DNA of 64,000 bases, taken from positions 1-64,000 of the forward strand of contig NZ_JAYFNG010000019.1 of the NCBI RefSeq assembly GCF_034933565.1, written 5' to 3'. This document shows positions 16,049 through 23,985 of the stretch, one piece after another. The first letter of the stretch is position 1. Each line of letters begins with the position of its first letter. The DNA comes from Raineyella sp034933565. Lineage in GTDB: Bacteria > Actinomycetota > Actinomycetes > Propionibacteriales > Propionibacteriaceae. The notes below the pieces were generated by a model. That model was not told the origin of the DNA. It worked only from the letters and a program-made list of their open reading frames with translations, and made no database searches. Position numbers and translations under genes: made by a program.

Positions 16049-16233
16049 ACGACCATCGCATAACGGAGTGCGTCAATAACGCCGGACGTTAAATCGGAAA
16101 TCGACCGCATTATGGCGCGTAACAACGTCTGCGCCGCGGACTCCGCAGCACCCTCGGGGTATCCATCCATCACATGACCCTTTGCTTCCAGACTTGACAG
16201 ACCTGCAAGGAGAGTATTGATGTCGAGGCGCAA
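16045..16233 (-). CDS. Small hypothetical protein upstream of higB
   Basis: A 62-codon frame that overlaps the toxin start by 4 bases (GTGA), which is the main reason to consider it real. The product is unremarkable, with a helical middle (ESAAQTLLRAIMRSISDLTSG). Its DNA is visibly less GC-rich than the flanks. I recognise no family. It could be the 3' remnant of a lost gene or only a chance frame, and the start codon is uncertain (ATGs at 16233 and inside). Confidence 0.3.
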   Translation of the reverse strand: MRLDINTLLAGLSSLEAKGHVMDGYPEGAAESAAQTLLRAIMRSISDLTSGVIDALRYAMVV

Positions 16234-16677
16234 GAAGCAGGGGGCCTCGAGCGGGGGCGCAGCGCTTGGCCCGGCAGCAGCCCTACGGATAGGGGCGCGG
16301 CGGAGGTCATCGATGTCGACTCGAGTGAGGATGTCGACGTCACGTCGCCCTGAGGGAGATCGTATCGACCCACAAACCAGTGCAGCTCGGTCTCACACAG
16401 GTGCGTGGCGACCAACCCTGTCTCGACACCACAGCAGGGCACCTACGTCCGAGCAGCCCACTGCACGAGGGAGCAGGGCGCTGCATGATGACGAGGAGTT
16501 GATCGTGCTGGACAGCAATCAGCACACAACACAGAACCCTGTGGACGCAGGTCTCTGGGGCTCGCTCCACGCATCAGCCTCAACTCGCAAAGCACCCAGC
16601 ATCGCATTGCTTTCCCAACCTGCCAACTTGCTCGAAAAACGTAAGAACGACTGTATTGAGCATGCTAGGGTCGCCAT
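16234..16677. other. Apparently non-coding accessory spacer
   Basis: About 440 bases between the toxin-antitoxin locus and the AbiL operon. Open frames exist on both strands, but none has a ribosome site, recognisable family or consistent codon use. Base composition is less GC-rich than the core genome. The right end carries TAGGGT at 16666-16671, the probable AbiL promoter. Confidence 0.5.
16666..16671 (+). promoter_or_regulatory. -10 box of the AbiL operon, leaderless
   Basis: TAGGGT ends 6 bases before the ATG at 16678, the same spacing as the core genes of this window, so the operon uses a host-like promoter. Confidence 0.5.
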
Positions 16678-18015
16678 ATGCTTCTTCTTAGCTTCACGGT
16701 GCGCAACCACAAGAGCATCCGGGACGAGATCACGGTCGATCTCGCGCGGCCGTCGCTGCGGACCCTTCGACCACGAGACGACGACTGGGGTGCTGTGACG
16801 TACCCGATCGCGGGGATCTTCGGCGGCAACGCGACCGGCAAGTCCGCTGTTCTGGATGCGCTCCGCTACACTTTTACGGCGATCAGTCTGTCTGCCACGG
16901 CCTGGCAGGCGTCGAAGTCGATGCACCGGGCACCGTTCCTGCTCGACGGAACCGCGCGCACCTCGTCGAGCATCTACGAGCTCGACTTTATCCACGACGG
17001 ACGCCGTCATCTGTACGGCTTTGAGGTTGACCACGACGGGGTCAAGCGCGAGTGGCTGCGCGACGTACCGAGCTCGAGGTGGCGAACGCTGCTGGATCGC
17101 AACCGGAACACGGGCAGGCTAACGTTCCACCAGAGCCTACGCGCAAAGATCGAGGTGACCGGGCGTGAACTCGTGCTCAGCCGGGCGCTATTGCTGCCTG
17201 ACTCGCCCTTATACCCGGTGGCTCATGATCTGGCCTCCGGCTTCGACTGCGTCCTAGTGAAGGACTCCCATCGCGAGGCGCGCCTGTCGAGCATCGCGGA
17301 CTCGCTTGCAGAGGGGACCATCACCTTCACTGACCTCGAAGCCCTCCTCCAAGTCGCCGACATTGGCGTCGCGAAGGTCAGCATCGAGGAGACCAACATC
17401 CCCGAGCGCGTGCGCCGTGCCCTCGGCCGACTCCTCCGCGACTTGCGCGAAGAGGAGGACACGCCCCGTGCCCCTGCCACCGACGAAGACGATGACGGAC
17501 TCAGCGACCTGAACGACGACCTGCTCGCTCAGGTGGTACGGCATCTGGTCTTTACCCATCGCGGCACTGCCGACAAGTGCCCCGAGTTCTCCATCCAAGA
17601 TGAGAGTGACGGGACGATCGCCTGGCTCGCCATCGCGGTGCCGGCATTGGAGGCGCTGCGCGAGGGAGGGCTGCTCCTTGTCGACGAGATTGACGCGAGC
17701 CTGCATCCCCATTTACTCGAGGTCCTGCTGGGCGCGTTCGCAGATCCGCTGGTCAACACCCGGCAGGCGCAGCTCATCTTCACAAGCCACGAATCTTACG
17801 TCCTCTCGCCACTGAGCGAGGTGAAGCTGGAGCCTGAGCAGGTCTGGCTCACTGACAAGACCTACGAAGGGGTCACCGAGCTGACCTGCCTCGCCGATTT
17901 CCCGAAGCACCCCGACGCGAATGTAGAGCGGCGGTATCTCACCGGCCGGTATGGCGGGACGCCGCGGCTCTCGCCGAGCACGCTGGCCGCGCTCGTTGGC
18001 TCCGAGGAGCACTGA
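16678..18015 (+). CDS. AAA15-type ATPase, AbiLi/RloA-like anti-phage component
   Basis: A 445-residue ATPase of the COG1106/AAA15 (OLD/SMC-like) type. The N-terminal FTVRNHKSIRDE strand, Walker A GGNATGKS (49-56), an SDGTIAWLA signature-like segment (about 308), Walker B LLLVDEIDASLHP (about 333-345) and FTSHES (about 367) follow the order expected for RloA/AbiLi. An acidic linker (about 260-280) splits the two halves. It should use ATP to sense phage infection and gate its partner nuclease. The RloB/AbiLii gene starts 2 bases after its stop. Codon use is less biased than the core genes, which suggests acquisition. Confidence 0.82.
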   Translation: MLLLSFTVRNHKSIRDEITVDLARPSLRTLRPRDDDWGAVTYPIAGIFGGNATGKSAVLDALRYTFTAISLSATAWQASKSMHRAPFLLDGTARTSSSIYELDFIHDGRRHLYGFEVDHDGVKREWLRDVPSSRWRTLLDRNRNTGRLTFHQSLRAKIEVTGRELVLSRALLLPDSPLYPVAHDLASGFDCVLVKDSHREARLSSIADSLAEGTITFTDLEALLQVADIGVAKVSIEETNIPERVRRALGRLLRDLREEEDTPRAPATDEDDDGLSDLNDDLLAQVVRHLVFTHRGTADKCPEFSIQDESDGTIAWLAIAVPALEALREGGLLLVDEIDASLHPHLLEVLLGAFADPLVNTRQAQLIFTSHESYVLSPLSEVKLEPEQVWLTDKTYEGVTELTCLADFPKHPDANVERRYLTGRYGGTPRLSPSTLAALVGSEEH

Positions 18016-18017
18016 GG

Positions 18018-18614
18018 GTGGCAGCACGCACGCAAAGCAGGCGCACCAGCAGGCCCAAGAGACAGCCCGCCCGGCGCATCCTCGTGGTCACCGAGGGAAC
18101 GCGGACGGAACCCCAGTACGTCGAGGGCCTGAATCGCTATCTGCGCAACGCGGGCGCGACAGCTGTCGTGAAAGCGGTCGCCGTGGGCAAGGACCCCATG
18201 AAGGTCGTCCGGAAGTGCATCGAGATCCGCGACAAGGCGGCGAGCAACGAGAAAGATTACGACGTCTGCGTCTGCCTCGTCGATGTCGACCAGCACGATG
18301 CGTTGCCGGCTGCCTGCCAGCTCGCCGCCCGCGAGTCGATCCTGCTGCTCGTGTCGAACCTCAAATTCGAAGCATGGCTGCGGTGGCACGTCGAGGACAA
18401 GCGCTCTACGCTGAGCACCACGCAGCTTGACGAGCTCACCGAGAAGCTGGGGCTGGTGACAAAGAAGATGCTCGCACCGACCTTCCCATTCCACGCCGTA
18501 CACAGCGCATGTGAGATCGCTCGCCGAGCCGACCCCGAACTGGAATCCGGGAGGATAGGACCCGATCCCTCCTCGGCTATGCCGATCCTCGTGGATCTCA
18601 TGCTGGGGCGGTGA
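18018..18614 (+). CDS. RloB/AbiLii-family protein (TOPRIM-like effector)
   Basis: A 198-residue RloB-family protein. ILVVTEGTRTEPQY (residues 21-34) supplies the acidic TOPRIM-like loop, a VDVDQHD segment near 90 the second acidic motif, and FEAWLRWH near 120 is typical of RloB. The first 20 residues are very basic, fitting nucleic-acid binding. The start is the GTG at 18018, 2 bases after the ATPase stop, with GAGGAG ahead of it, so the pair is translationally coupled. Together they match the AbiL/RloAB two-gene abortive-infection system; the cut target (DNA or tRNA) is not known from the sequence. Confidence 0.8.
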   Translation: MAARTQSRRTSRPKRQPARRILVVTEGTRTEPQYVEGLNRYLRNAGATAVVKAVAVGKDPMKVVRKCIEIRDKAASNEKDYDVCVCLVDVDQHDALPAACQLAARESILLLVSNLKFEAWLRWHVEDKRSTLSTTQLDELTEKLGLVTKKMLAPTFPFHAVHSACEIARRADPELESGRIGPDPSSAMPILVDLMLGR

Positions 18615-18906
18615 GGGTGAGAAGATCATTGAGGCCGCGCCGTAGAACCTGAGCTTGCCTCGACCGGTGACCCTTTCCTGAGAACCCCGTTGCCTTGCCA
18701 CCGGGAATCGATCCTGGCCCGTGTGACGCACGTCCGGCATCTCGCAGGAGCTGCCCTGCAGAGCCCGTCGTCGACAACCTGAACCGCTCGTCGGCGAATG
18801 TCACGATTAGAGACAGTCCGAATTGCGAATCAGCGCCGCGGCCTGACGGGTCCCTTACAGGTCAGCTTCTACCCAAGGCACAAAATACCGAGTCGGACGG
18901 GGTCTA
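18615..18906. other. Intergenic, right edge of the accessory islet
   Basis: 292 bases between convergent AbiLii and ychF. No gene, hairpin terminator or tRNA could be supported. A short tRNA-T-arm-like string near 18700 does not fold into a tRNA. Confidence 0.45.
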
Positions 18907-19980
18907 CTACACATTAAATCTAAATTCAACGACATCGCCGTCCTGCATGATGTAGTCCTTGCCCTCCAGGCGGAGCTTGCCGTGGGCCTTGGCCTCGGCC
19001 TCGGAGCCGTACGCCACCAGGTCGTCGAACGAGACGATCTGGGCCTTGATGAAGCCCTTCTCGAAGTCGGTGTGGATGACGCCGGCGGCCTGCGGCGCGG
19101 TCCAGCCCTGGTGGATGGTCCACGCGCGGGCCTCCTTGGGTCCGACGGTCAGGTAGGACTGCAGGCCGAGGGTGGCGAAGCCGACGCGGGCCAGCACGTC
19201 CAGGCCGGGCTCCACGACCCCCATCTCGGCGAGGAACTCGCGGGCCTCGTCCTCGTCCATCTCGACCAGTTCGGACTCGAACTTGGCGTCGAGGAAGATA
19301 GCCTCGGCCGGGGCCACCAGCGCCCGCATCCTGGTCTTCATGTCCTCGTCGCCCAGCTCGTCCTGGTCGCAGTTGAAGACATAGATGAACGGCTTGGCGG
19401 TGAGCAGGAAGAGTTCGCGCAGCGGCTCGAGGTCGAGCCCGGCGGCGTACACGCCCTGGCCCTCGGACAGCGTCTCGTAGGCCTTCTGCCAGGCCTCGTA
19501 CCTGGGCTTGGACTCCTTCTTGATCCGCGCCTCCTTCTCGAGGCGCGGCAGGGCCTTCTCCAGCGTCTGGAGGTCGGCGAGGATCAGCTCGGTGGTGATC
19601 GTGTCGATGTCGTTGCCGGGGTTGATCGCTCCGTCGACGTGGGTGACGTCCGGGTCGTCGAACACCCGGGTCACCTGGCAGATCGCGTCCGCCTCACGGA
19701 TGTTGGCGAGGAACGCGTTGCCCATCCCCTCACCCTGTGAGGCGCCCTTCACGATGCCCGCGATGTCGACGAAGGAGACGGTCGCCGGCAGGATCCGCTC
19801 GGAGCCGTACATGTCGGCGAGGACCTTCAGCCGCGGGTCCGGCACCCCCACCACACCGACGTTCGGCTCGATCGTCGCGAACGGGTAGTTCGCGGCGAGG
19901 ACGTTGTTGCGGGTCAGCGCGTTGAACAGCGTTGACTTGCCCGCGTTGGGAAGACCGACGATTCCGATGGTGAGTGCCAC
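18907..19980 (-). CDS. ychF: Redox-regulated ATPase YchF (Obg/OLA1 family)
   Basis: A 357-residue P-loop ATPase. The G1 motif GLPNAGKST is at residues 9-17, followed by NYPFATIEPNVGVV, DIAGIVKGASQGEGMGN and a C-terminal TGS-like domain ending QDGDVVEFRFNV. YchF binds ribosomes and prefers ATP over GTP because NKxD is altered. The start is a GTG at 19980, 8 bases after a TAGACT box on the minus strand. It follows the DivIVA gene on the same strand and marks the return to core genome after the anti-phage islet. Confidence 0.94.
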   Translation of the reverse strand: MALTIGIVGLPNAGKSTLFNALTRNNVLAANYPFATIEPNVGVVGVPDPRLKVLADMYGSERILPATVSFVDIAGIVKGASQGEGMGNAFLANIREADAICQVTRVFDDPDVTHVDGAINPGNDIDTITTELILADLQTLEKALPRLEKEARIKKESKPRYEAWQKAYETLSEGQGVYAAGLDLEPLRELFLLTAKPFIYVFNCDQDELGDEDMKTRMRALVAPAEAIFLDAKFESELVEMDEDEAREFLAEMGVVEPGLDVLARVGFATLGLQSYLTVGPKEARAWTIHQGWTAPQAAGVIHTDFEKGFIKAQIVSFDDLVAYGSEAEAKAHGKLRLEGKDYIMQDGDVVEFRFNV

Positions 19981-20057
19981 GAGAGGTCAGTCTAGCCGAG
20001 AGGCATCGCGCCCTCGGCCGCCCGGAACCGGGCGGCCGGGTCACCCCTCGGAGCCGG

Positions 20058-20594
20058 TCAGTCGCGGCTCGCGGCGTCCCAGGCAGCCCCGTGCGCGTCG
20101 CGGCTGGCCAGGTCGTGCAGCCGGTCGAGCTGGCTGTTGAGCTGGTCCAGGACGCCCTTCATCTGGTCGTGCGTCACCCGGGCGTACGTCCGTACATAGT
20201 CGACCAGGTCGACGTCGGCCGCGTCGGCGACCCGCTGGCGGGCCTCCACCTCCGCGTCGGCCATCAGCTGGTCGGCCATCTGCTGGGCCTGGGTGAGGAT
20301 GGCCTCGGCCTGGCCACCCGCCGGCGCGCTCGGCTCGACGACCGGAGCCGGGGCGTACGTGACCACCGGGGCGGGCGCGAATCCCTCCGGCGGCATCCCG
20401 CGGGTGGACTCGAGCTCGGCGCGCAGGTCGCGGTTGGTCTGCACCAGCCGGGCGTTCTCGTCCTGCAGGTCCTCGATCAGGTCGGCGAGATCGGCGAGGT
20501 AGTCGCTCACCTCGGTCGTCTCGAAGCCCCGCATCCGGACGCTGAATTCCTTGCGGCGGATGTTCTGCGGTGCCAGGTTTTCGCTGGTGGCCAT
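20058..20594 (-). CDS. DivIVA-domain coiled-coil protein
   Basis: A 178-residue protein whose N-terminus (NIRRKEFSVRMRGFETTEVSDYLADLADLIEDL) is a DivIVA-like membrane/curvature-sensing segment with a short coiled coil. An Ala/Pro-rich linker (about 68-94) and a second helical region (about 95-170) follow. It is shorter than Wag31 and is more likely an auxiliary DivIVA-domain protein than the polar growth organiser. Strong ribosome site (GAAGGAGGAGA) before the ATG at 20594. The YceI gene ends 32 bases upstream on the same strand, so they may be co-transcribed. Confidence 0.75.
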   Translation of the reverse strand: MATSENLAPQNIRRKEFSVRMRGFETTEVSDYLADLADLIEDLQDENARLVQTNRDLRAELESTRGMPPEGFAPAPVVTYAPAPVVEPSAPAGGQAEAILTQAQQMADQLMADAEVEARQRVADAADVDLVDYVRTYARVTHDQMKGVLDQLNSQLDRLHDLASRDAHGAAWDAASRD

Positions 20595-20626
20595 CGTCTC
20601 CTCCTTCGCTGATCAGCTCGGCGTGG

Positions 20627-21202
20627 TCACTGATCGGCGCCCGCGGCGGGCCCGCTCTTGATGGCGCTGATCTCGAAATCGAGCTCGATCTTCTCCGAGA
20701 CGAGCACACCACCGGTGTCGAGCGGCATGTTCCACTCCAGCCCGAAGTCACGGCGGTTCATCCGGCGCCTGCCGGCGAACCCGGCGCGGGTGCCGGCGCC
20801 GAAGGGATCCTCGGCGACGCCGATGACGTCGACCGGGACCACCACCGTCTTGGTGATGTCGCGGATGGTCAGCTCGCCGGTGACCATGAACGCCATGTCG
20901 TCGACCTCCTCCATGGAGGTGCTGACGAAGGTGATGTACGGGTACTTCTCGACATCGAAGAAATCAGCGCTGCGCAGATGCTCGTCACGCTGCGCGTTGC
21001 GGGTGTTCACGCTGGCCACGCCGATCCGTACCGCCACGGACGACAGCTCGGGACGATCCGCGTCGGCGTGGATCTTCACCTCGATGTCGTCGAACGCCCC
21101 ACTGACCTTCGCCACCATGGCGTGGCGCGCCGTGAAACGGATCGTGGAGTGGGCGGGATCTGCCTCCCAATCGCCGCTCCAGGACGGATCGTAGTCGCTC
21201 AT
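20627..21202 (-). CDS. YceI-family lipocalin-like protein
   Basis: A 191-residue YceI domain protein: WEADPAHSTIRFTARHAMVAKVSGAF near the N-terminus, RDEHLRSADFFDVEKYP in the middle and a final EKIELDFEIS strand. YceI proteins form a lipocalin-like barrel that binds isoprenoid or amide lipids. There is no signal peptide, so this copy is cytoplasmic. The ATG at 21202 has TGGAGTG upstream; the longer frame to 21286 is rejected. It lies just upstream of the DivIVA-domain gene, a pairing without known meaning. Confidence 0.84.
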   Translation of the reverse strand: MSDYDPSWSGDWEADPAHSTIRFTARHAMVAKVSGAFDDIEVKIHADADRPELSSVAVRIGVASVNTRNAQRDEHLRSADFFDVEKYPYITFVSTSMEEVDDMAFMVTGELTIRDITKTVVVPVDVIGVAEDPFGAGTRAGFAGRRRMNRRDFGLEWNMPLDTGGVLVSEKIELDFEISAIKSGPAAGADQ

Positions 21203-21320
21203 GCACACTCCAGATCGATGGTCACGGAGCCCCTCTGCGTACTCCCGGGGGCCGGGTGAGGCGAGACTAGCATGAGGGGTTCCCACCGCCCGTCCTTGCC
21301 CGGTGCAGCCTGATCACGTG

Positions 21321-22619
21321 TCAGGCGCCGGCCCAGTAGGCCGCCAGCACCCGTCGCAGCGCGTACGGATCGGCCGCACCACACATCTCCCGGGCGGAGT
21401 GCATCGACAGGATCGGCGCCCCGACGTCGACGGTGAGGATGCCCAGCCGCGTCGCCGTGATCGGCCCGATCGTCGACCCGCACGGCACCCCGTTGTGGGA
21501 GACGAAGACCTGCCCCTTCACCCCGGCGGCGCGGCACGCCCGACTCCACAGCGCCGCCCCCACCGCATCGGTGGAGTAGCGCTGGGCGGCGTTGACCTTC
21601 AGCAACGGGCCACCGTTGAGCACCGGCAGGTGGGCCGGGTCGTGCCGATCGGCGTAGTTCGGGTGGACCGCATGTCCCCCGTCGCTCGACATCACGCTGG
21701 AGCGGGCGTACATCCGGTGCAGACCGTCGACGTCGGCGCCCAGGGCGTGGCCGGTCCGGACCAGCACGTCCTCGAGGATCGGCCCGGCGGCGCCGGACCG
21801 GGTGTCCGACCCGACCTCCTCGTGGTCGAAGCAGGCCAGCACCTGGACATCGCCGGACGCCGACGGGACGTCGAGCAGGGCGGTGACCCCGGCGTGGACG
21901 CTGAGCAGATTGTCCATCCGGCCGCAGGCGTAGAACTCCCCCTCCGCACCGAACGCCGCAGGCGGTTGCACGTCGAACGTACGCAGGTCGAAGCCGGCGA
22001 TCTCGTACGCCGCCAGCCCCGCCAGCCCGGCGACGTGACCGAGCACCGAGGCCCCCGGCCGACCGACCGACCAGACCGGGCGCAGATGCTGCTGCGGGTC
22101 GAGGACCAGCCCGTCATTGACCTTGCGGTCCAGATGGATGGCGAGCTGCGGGATCCGCATCAGCGGCCCGGTCCGCACCAGCCGCTCCTCGCCGGCCACC
22201 GTCACCAGCCGTCCGGCCAGGCCCAGCTCGCGGTCCAGCCAGGAGTTGCGCAGCATGCCGCCGTACACCTCGACGTTGACCAGCTGGTAATCCAGCACCG
22301 CGCTGTCGGGCGCCGGCTTGACCTGGAAGGCCGGGGAGTCGGTGTGTGCCCCGACGATCCGGAACCCGCAGTCCGGCCCGGCCCCCGCGGGGACCCGCCA
22401 GGCCACGACGGCCCCGCCGCGGACCAGGTAATGGCCTCCGGGCGTCACGTCCCAGGCCTCGGTCTCGTCCTGCCGGGCGAATCCCGCCACATCGAGCCGG
22501 CGCACCACCTCGGCCACGGCATGGAACGGGCCGGGCGCCGCCTGCACGAAGTGACCGAAGTCGTCGAGGTGGGCAAGCGCGTGCGCGTCGGGGAGCAGGG
22601 TCGTCGGCATGGACCCCAT
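21321..22619 (-). CDS. M18 family aminopeptidase
   Basis: A 432-residue di-zinc aminopeptidase of family M18 (ApeB/PepC type). Metal and catalytic motifs are visible: GAHTDSP, a GRMDNLLS loop, FDHEEVGSDT, SSDGGHAVHPNY and the late SMHSAREMCG. The protein is complete at both ends and cytoplasmic. It would trim N-terminal residues, with a family preference for acidic ones. GGAGGGG precedes the ATG at 22619; an ATG three codons on is also possible. It is divergent from rmuC across 85 bases. Confidence 0.9.
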   Translation of the reverse strand: MGSMPTTLLPDAHALAHLDDFGHFVQAAPGPFHAVAEVVRRLDVAGFARQDETEAWDVTPGGHYLVRGGAVVAWRVPAGAGPDCGFRIVGAHTDSPAFQVKPAPDSAVLDYQLVNVEVYGGMLRNSWLDRELGLAGRLVTVAGEERLVRTGPLMRIPQLAIHLDRKVNDGLVLDPQQHLRPVWSVGRPGASVLGHVAGLAGLAAYEIAGFDLRTFDVQPPAAFGAEGEFYACGRMDNLLSVHAGVTALLDVPSASGDVQVLACFDHEEVGSDTRSGAAGPILEDVLVRTGHALGADVDGLHRMYARSSVMSSDGGHAVHPNYADRHDPAHLPVLNGGPLLKVNAAQRYSTDAVGAALWSRACRAAGVKGQVFVSHNGVPCGSTIGPITATRLGILTVDVGAPILSMHSAREMCGAADPYALRRVLAAYWAGA

Positions 22620-22704
22620 TCAACCCCTCCGGTGTGACAGCCCGATCGGGCCCCTCCAGGGCTGTCCCCGGGGTGATGTCAGTGGGCCCGATCAGACTGG
22701 TGCC

Positions 22705-23970
22705 ATGATCACGACGGGCCCCGACCCCACTTCCCTCGTCCTCGGCATCGTCATCGGCATGCTGGCCGGTGTCCTGCTCACCCTGGCCGCTGGTCGGCTG
22801 TTCTCCCGCCGGGCACCGCACCACGGCGATGACGACGTGCTGTTCCAACGGTTCCGGGCGATGTCCGCCGATGCGCTGGAGCGCCAGGCGCTGAGCGCCG
22901 ACCGGGCCGCCGACCAACGGATGTCCGCGACCGTCGAGGTCCTCCAGCCGCTCGAGCAGTCGCTGCACCGGCTGGAGCAGCGCCTCACCGATGTCGAGAA
23001 GGAACGCGTCGCGATGACCACCGACCTGCGCCACCAGGTGTCGGAGGTCCGCCTGACCGGGGAGCAGCTGCGTCGGGAGACCGCGGCGCTGGCCACCGCG
23101 CTGCGCAAGCCGCAGGTCCGCGGCGCCTGGGGAGAGACCCAACTGCAGCGGATCGTCGAGATCAGCGGGATGGTCGAGCACTGCGACGTCGACCTGCAGG
23201 TCTCTATCCCCACCAAGGACGGCACCCTGCGGCCCGACATGCGGGTCAACCTCGCCGGCGGACGCAACGTCTTCGTCGACTCGAAGGTGCCGCTGGCGGC
23301 GTTCCTCGACGCGATGGAGACCGACGACGAGGACGGCCGCGACGATCTGCTCGGCACCTTCGCCCGCCACGTCCGGACCCACATCGACCAGCTGGGCGCC
23401 AAGCGGTACTGGCGGTTGGCCGGTCTCAGCCCGGAGTTCGTCGTGCTGTTCCTACCCTCCGACGCGTTCCTCGCCGCCGCCCTGCAGCACGCCCCCGACC
23501 TGCACGAGTACGCCGCCGCCCGCGACGTCGTGCTCGCCACCCCGGCGACACTGATCGCGATGCTGAGGACCATCCAGCACAGCTGGCGCCAGGTCGCCCT
23601 GGCCGCCTCGACCGCGGAGGTGTACGCGATCGCCCGCGAACTGTACGAGCGGCTGGCGACGTTCGGTGATCACGTGGACCGGATCGGCCGTGGGCTGGGC
23701 AACGCGGTGCGCTCGTACAACGCGGCGGTCGGCTCACTGGAGAGCCGGGTGCTGGTGAGCGCCCGCCGGATGCGTGACCTGCAGGTGTCGCGGGACGAGC
23801 TGTCCGCCCCCTCGGTGGTGGACGACCCGTTGCGCGCGCCCAGTGCGGCGGAGCTGCTGAACGGGTCGAGGGCCGATGCGGTCGGGGCCCGGGCGGCGGA
23901 CTCCGGGGCCGACCGGCAGCCCGACCCGTACGGAACAGCTACGGACCTGCTGAACGACGAGGCGAGCTGA
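22705..23970 (+). CDS. rmuC: DNA recombination protein RmuC
   Basis: A 421-residue RmuC-family protein. One N-terminal transmembrane helix (about residues 11-30) is followed by a coiled coil (about 50-130), then the PD-(D/E)xK-related core with GAWGETQLQRIVE, PDMRVNLAGGRNVFVDSKVPL and EFVVLFLPSDAFL. RmuC limits recombination between short inverted repeats. The last 60 residues are an unconserved acidic tail. The ATG at 22705 is 6 bases after CAGACT, hinting at a leaderless start. ilvA starts 15 bases downstream. Confidence 0.85.
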   Translation: MITTGPDPTSLVLGIVIGMLAGVLLTLAAGRLFSRRAPHHGDDDVLFQRFRAMSADALERQALSADRAADQRMSATVEVLQPLEQSLHRLEQRLTDVEKERVAMTTDLRHQVSEVRLTGEQLRRETAALATALRKPQVRGAWGETQLQRIVEISGMVEHCDVDLQVSIPTKDGTLRPDMRVNLAGGRNVFVDSKVPLAAFLDAMETDDEDGRDDLLGTFARHVRTHIDQLGAKRYWRLAGLSPEFVVLFLPSDAFLAAALQHAPDLHEYAAARDVVLATPATLIAMLRTIQHSWRQVALAASTAEVYAIARELYERLATFGDHVDRIGRGLGNAVRSYNAAVGSLESRVLVSARRMRDLQVSRDELSAPSVVDDPLRAPSAAELLNGSRADAVGARAADSGADRQPDPYGTATDLLNDEAS

Positions 23971-23985
23971 GGGCAGAATGGCCCG

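Noticed and set aside
16217..17034. Open frames on both strands at the left end of the AbiL operon
   Set aside because: They overlap the AbiLi gene out of frame, have no ribosome site or family, and codon use is erratic.
18695..18730. A tRNA 3'-end-like string (ATCGATTCCCGG on the minus strand), a possible attachment site
   Set aside because: No acceptor, D or anticodon arms can be built around it, and no matching direct repeat was found at the other edge of the islet.
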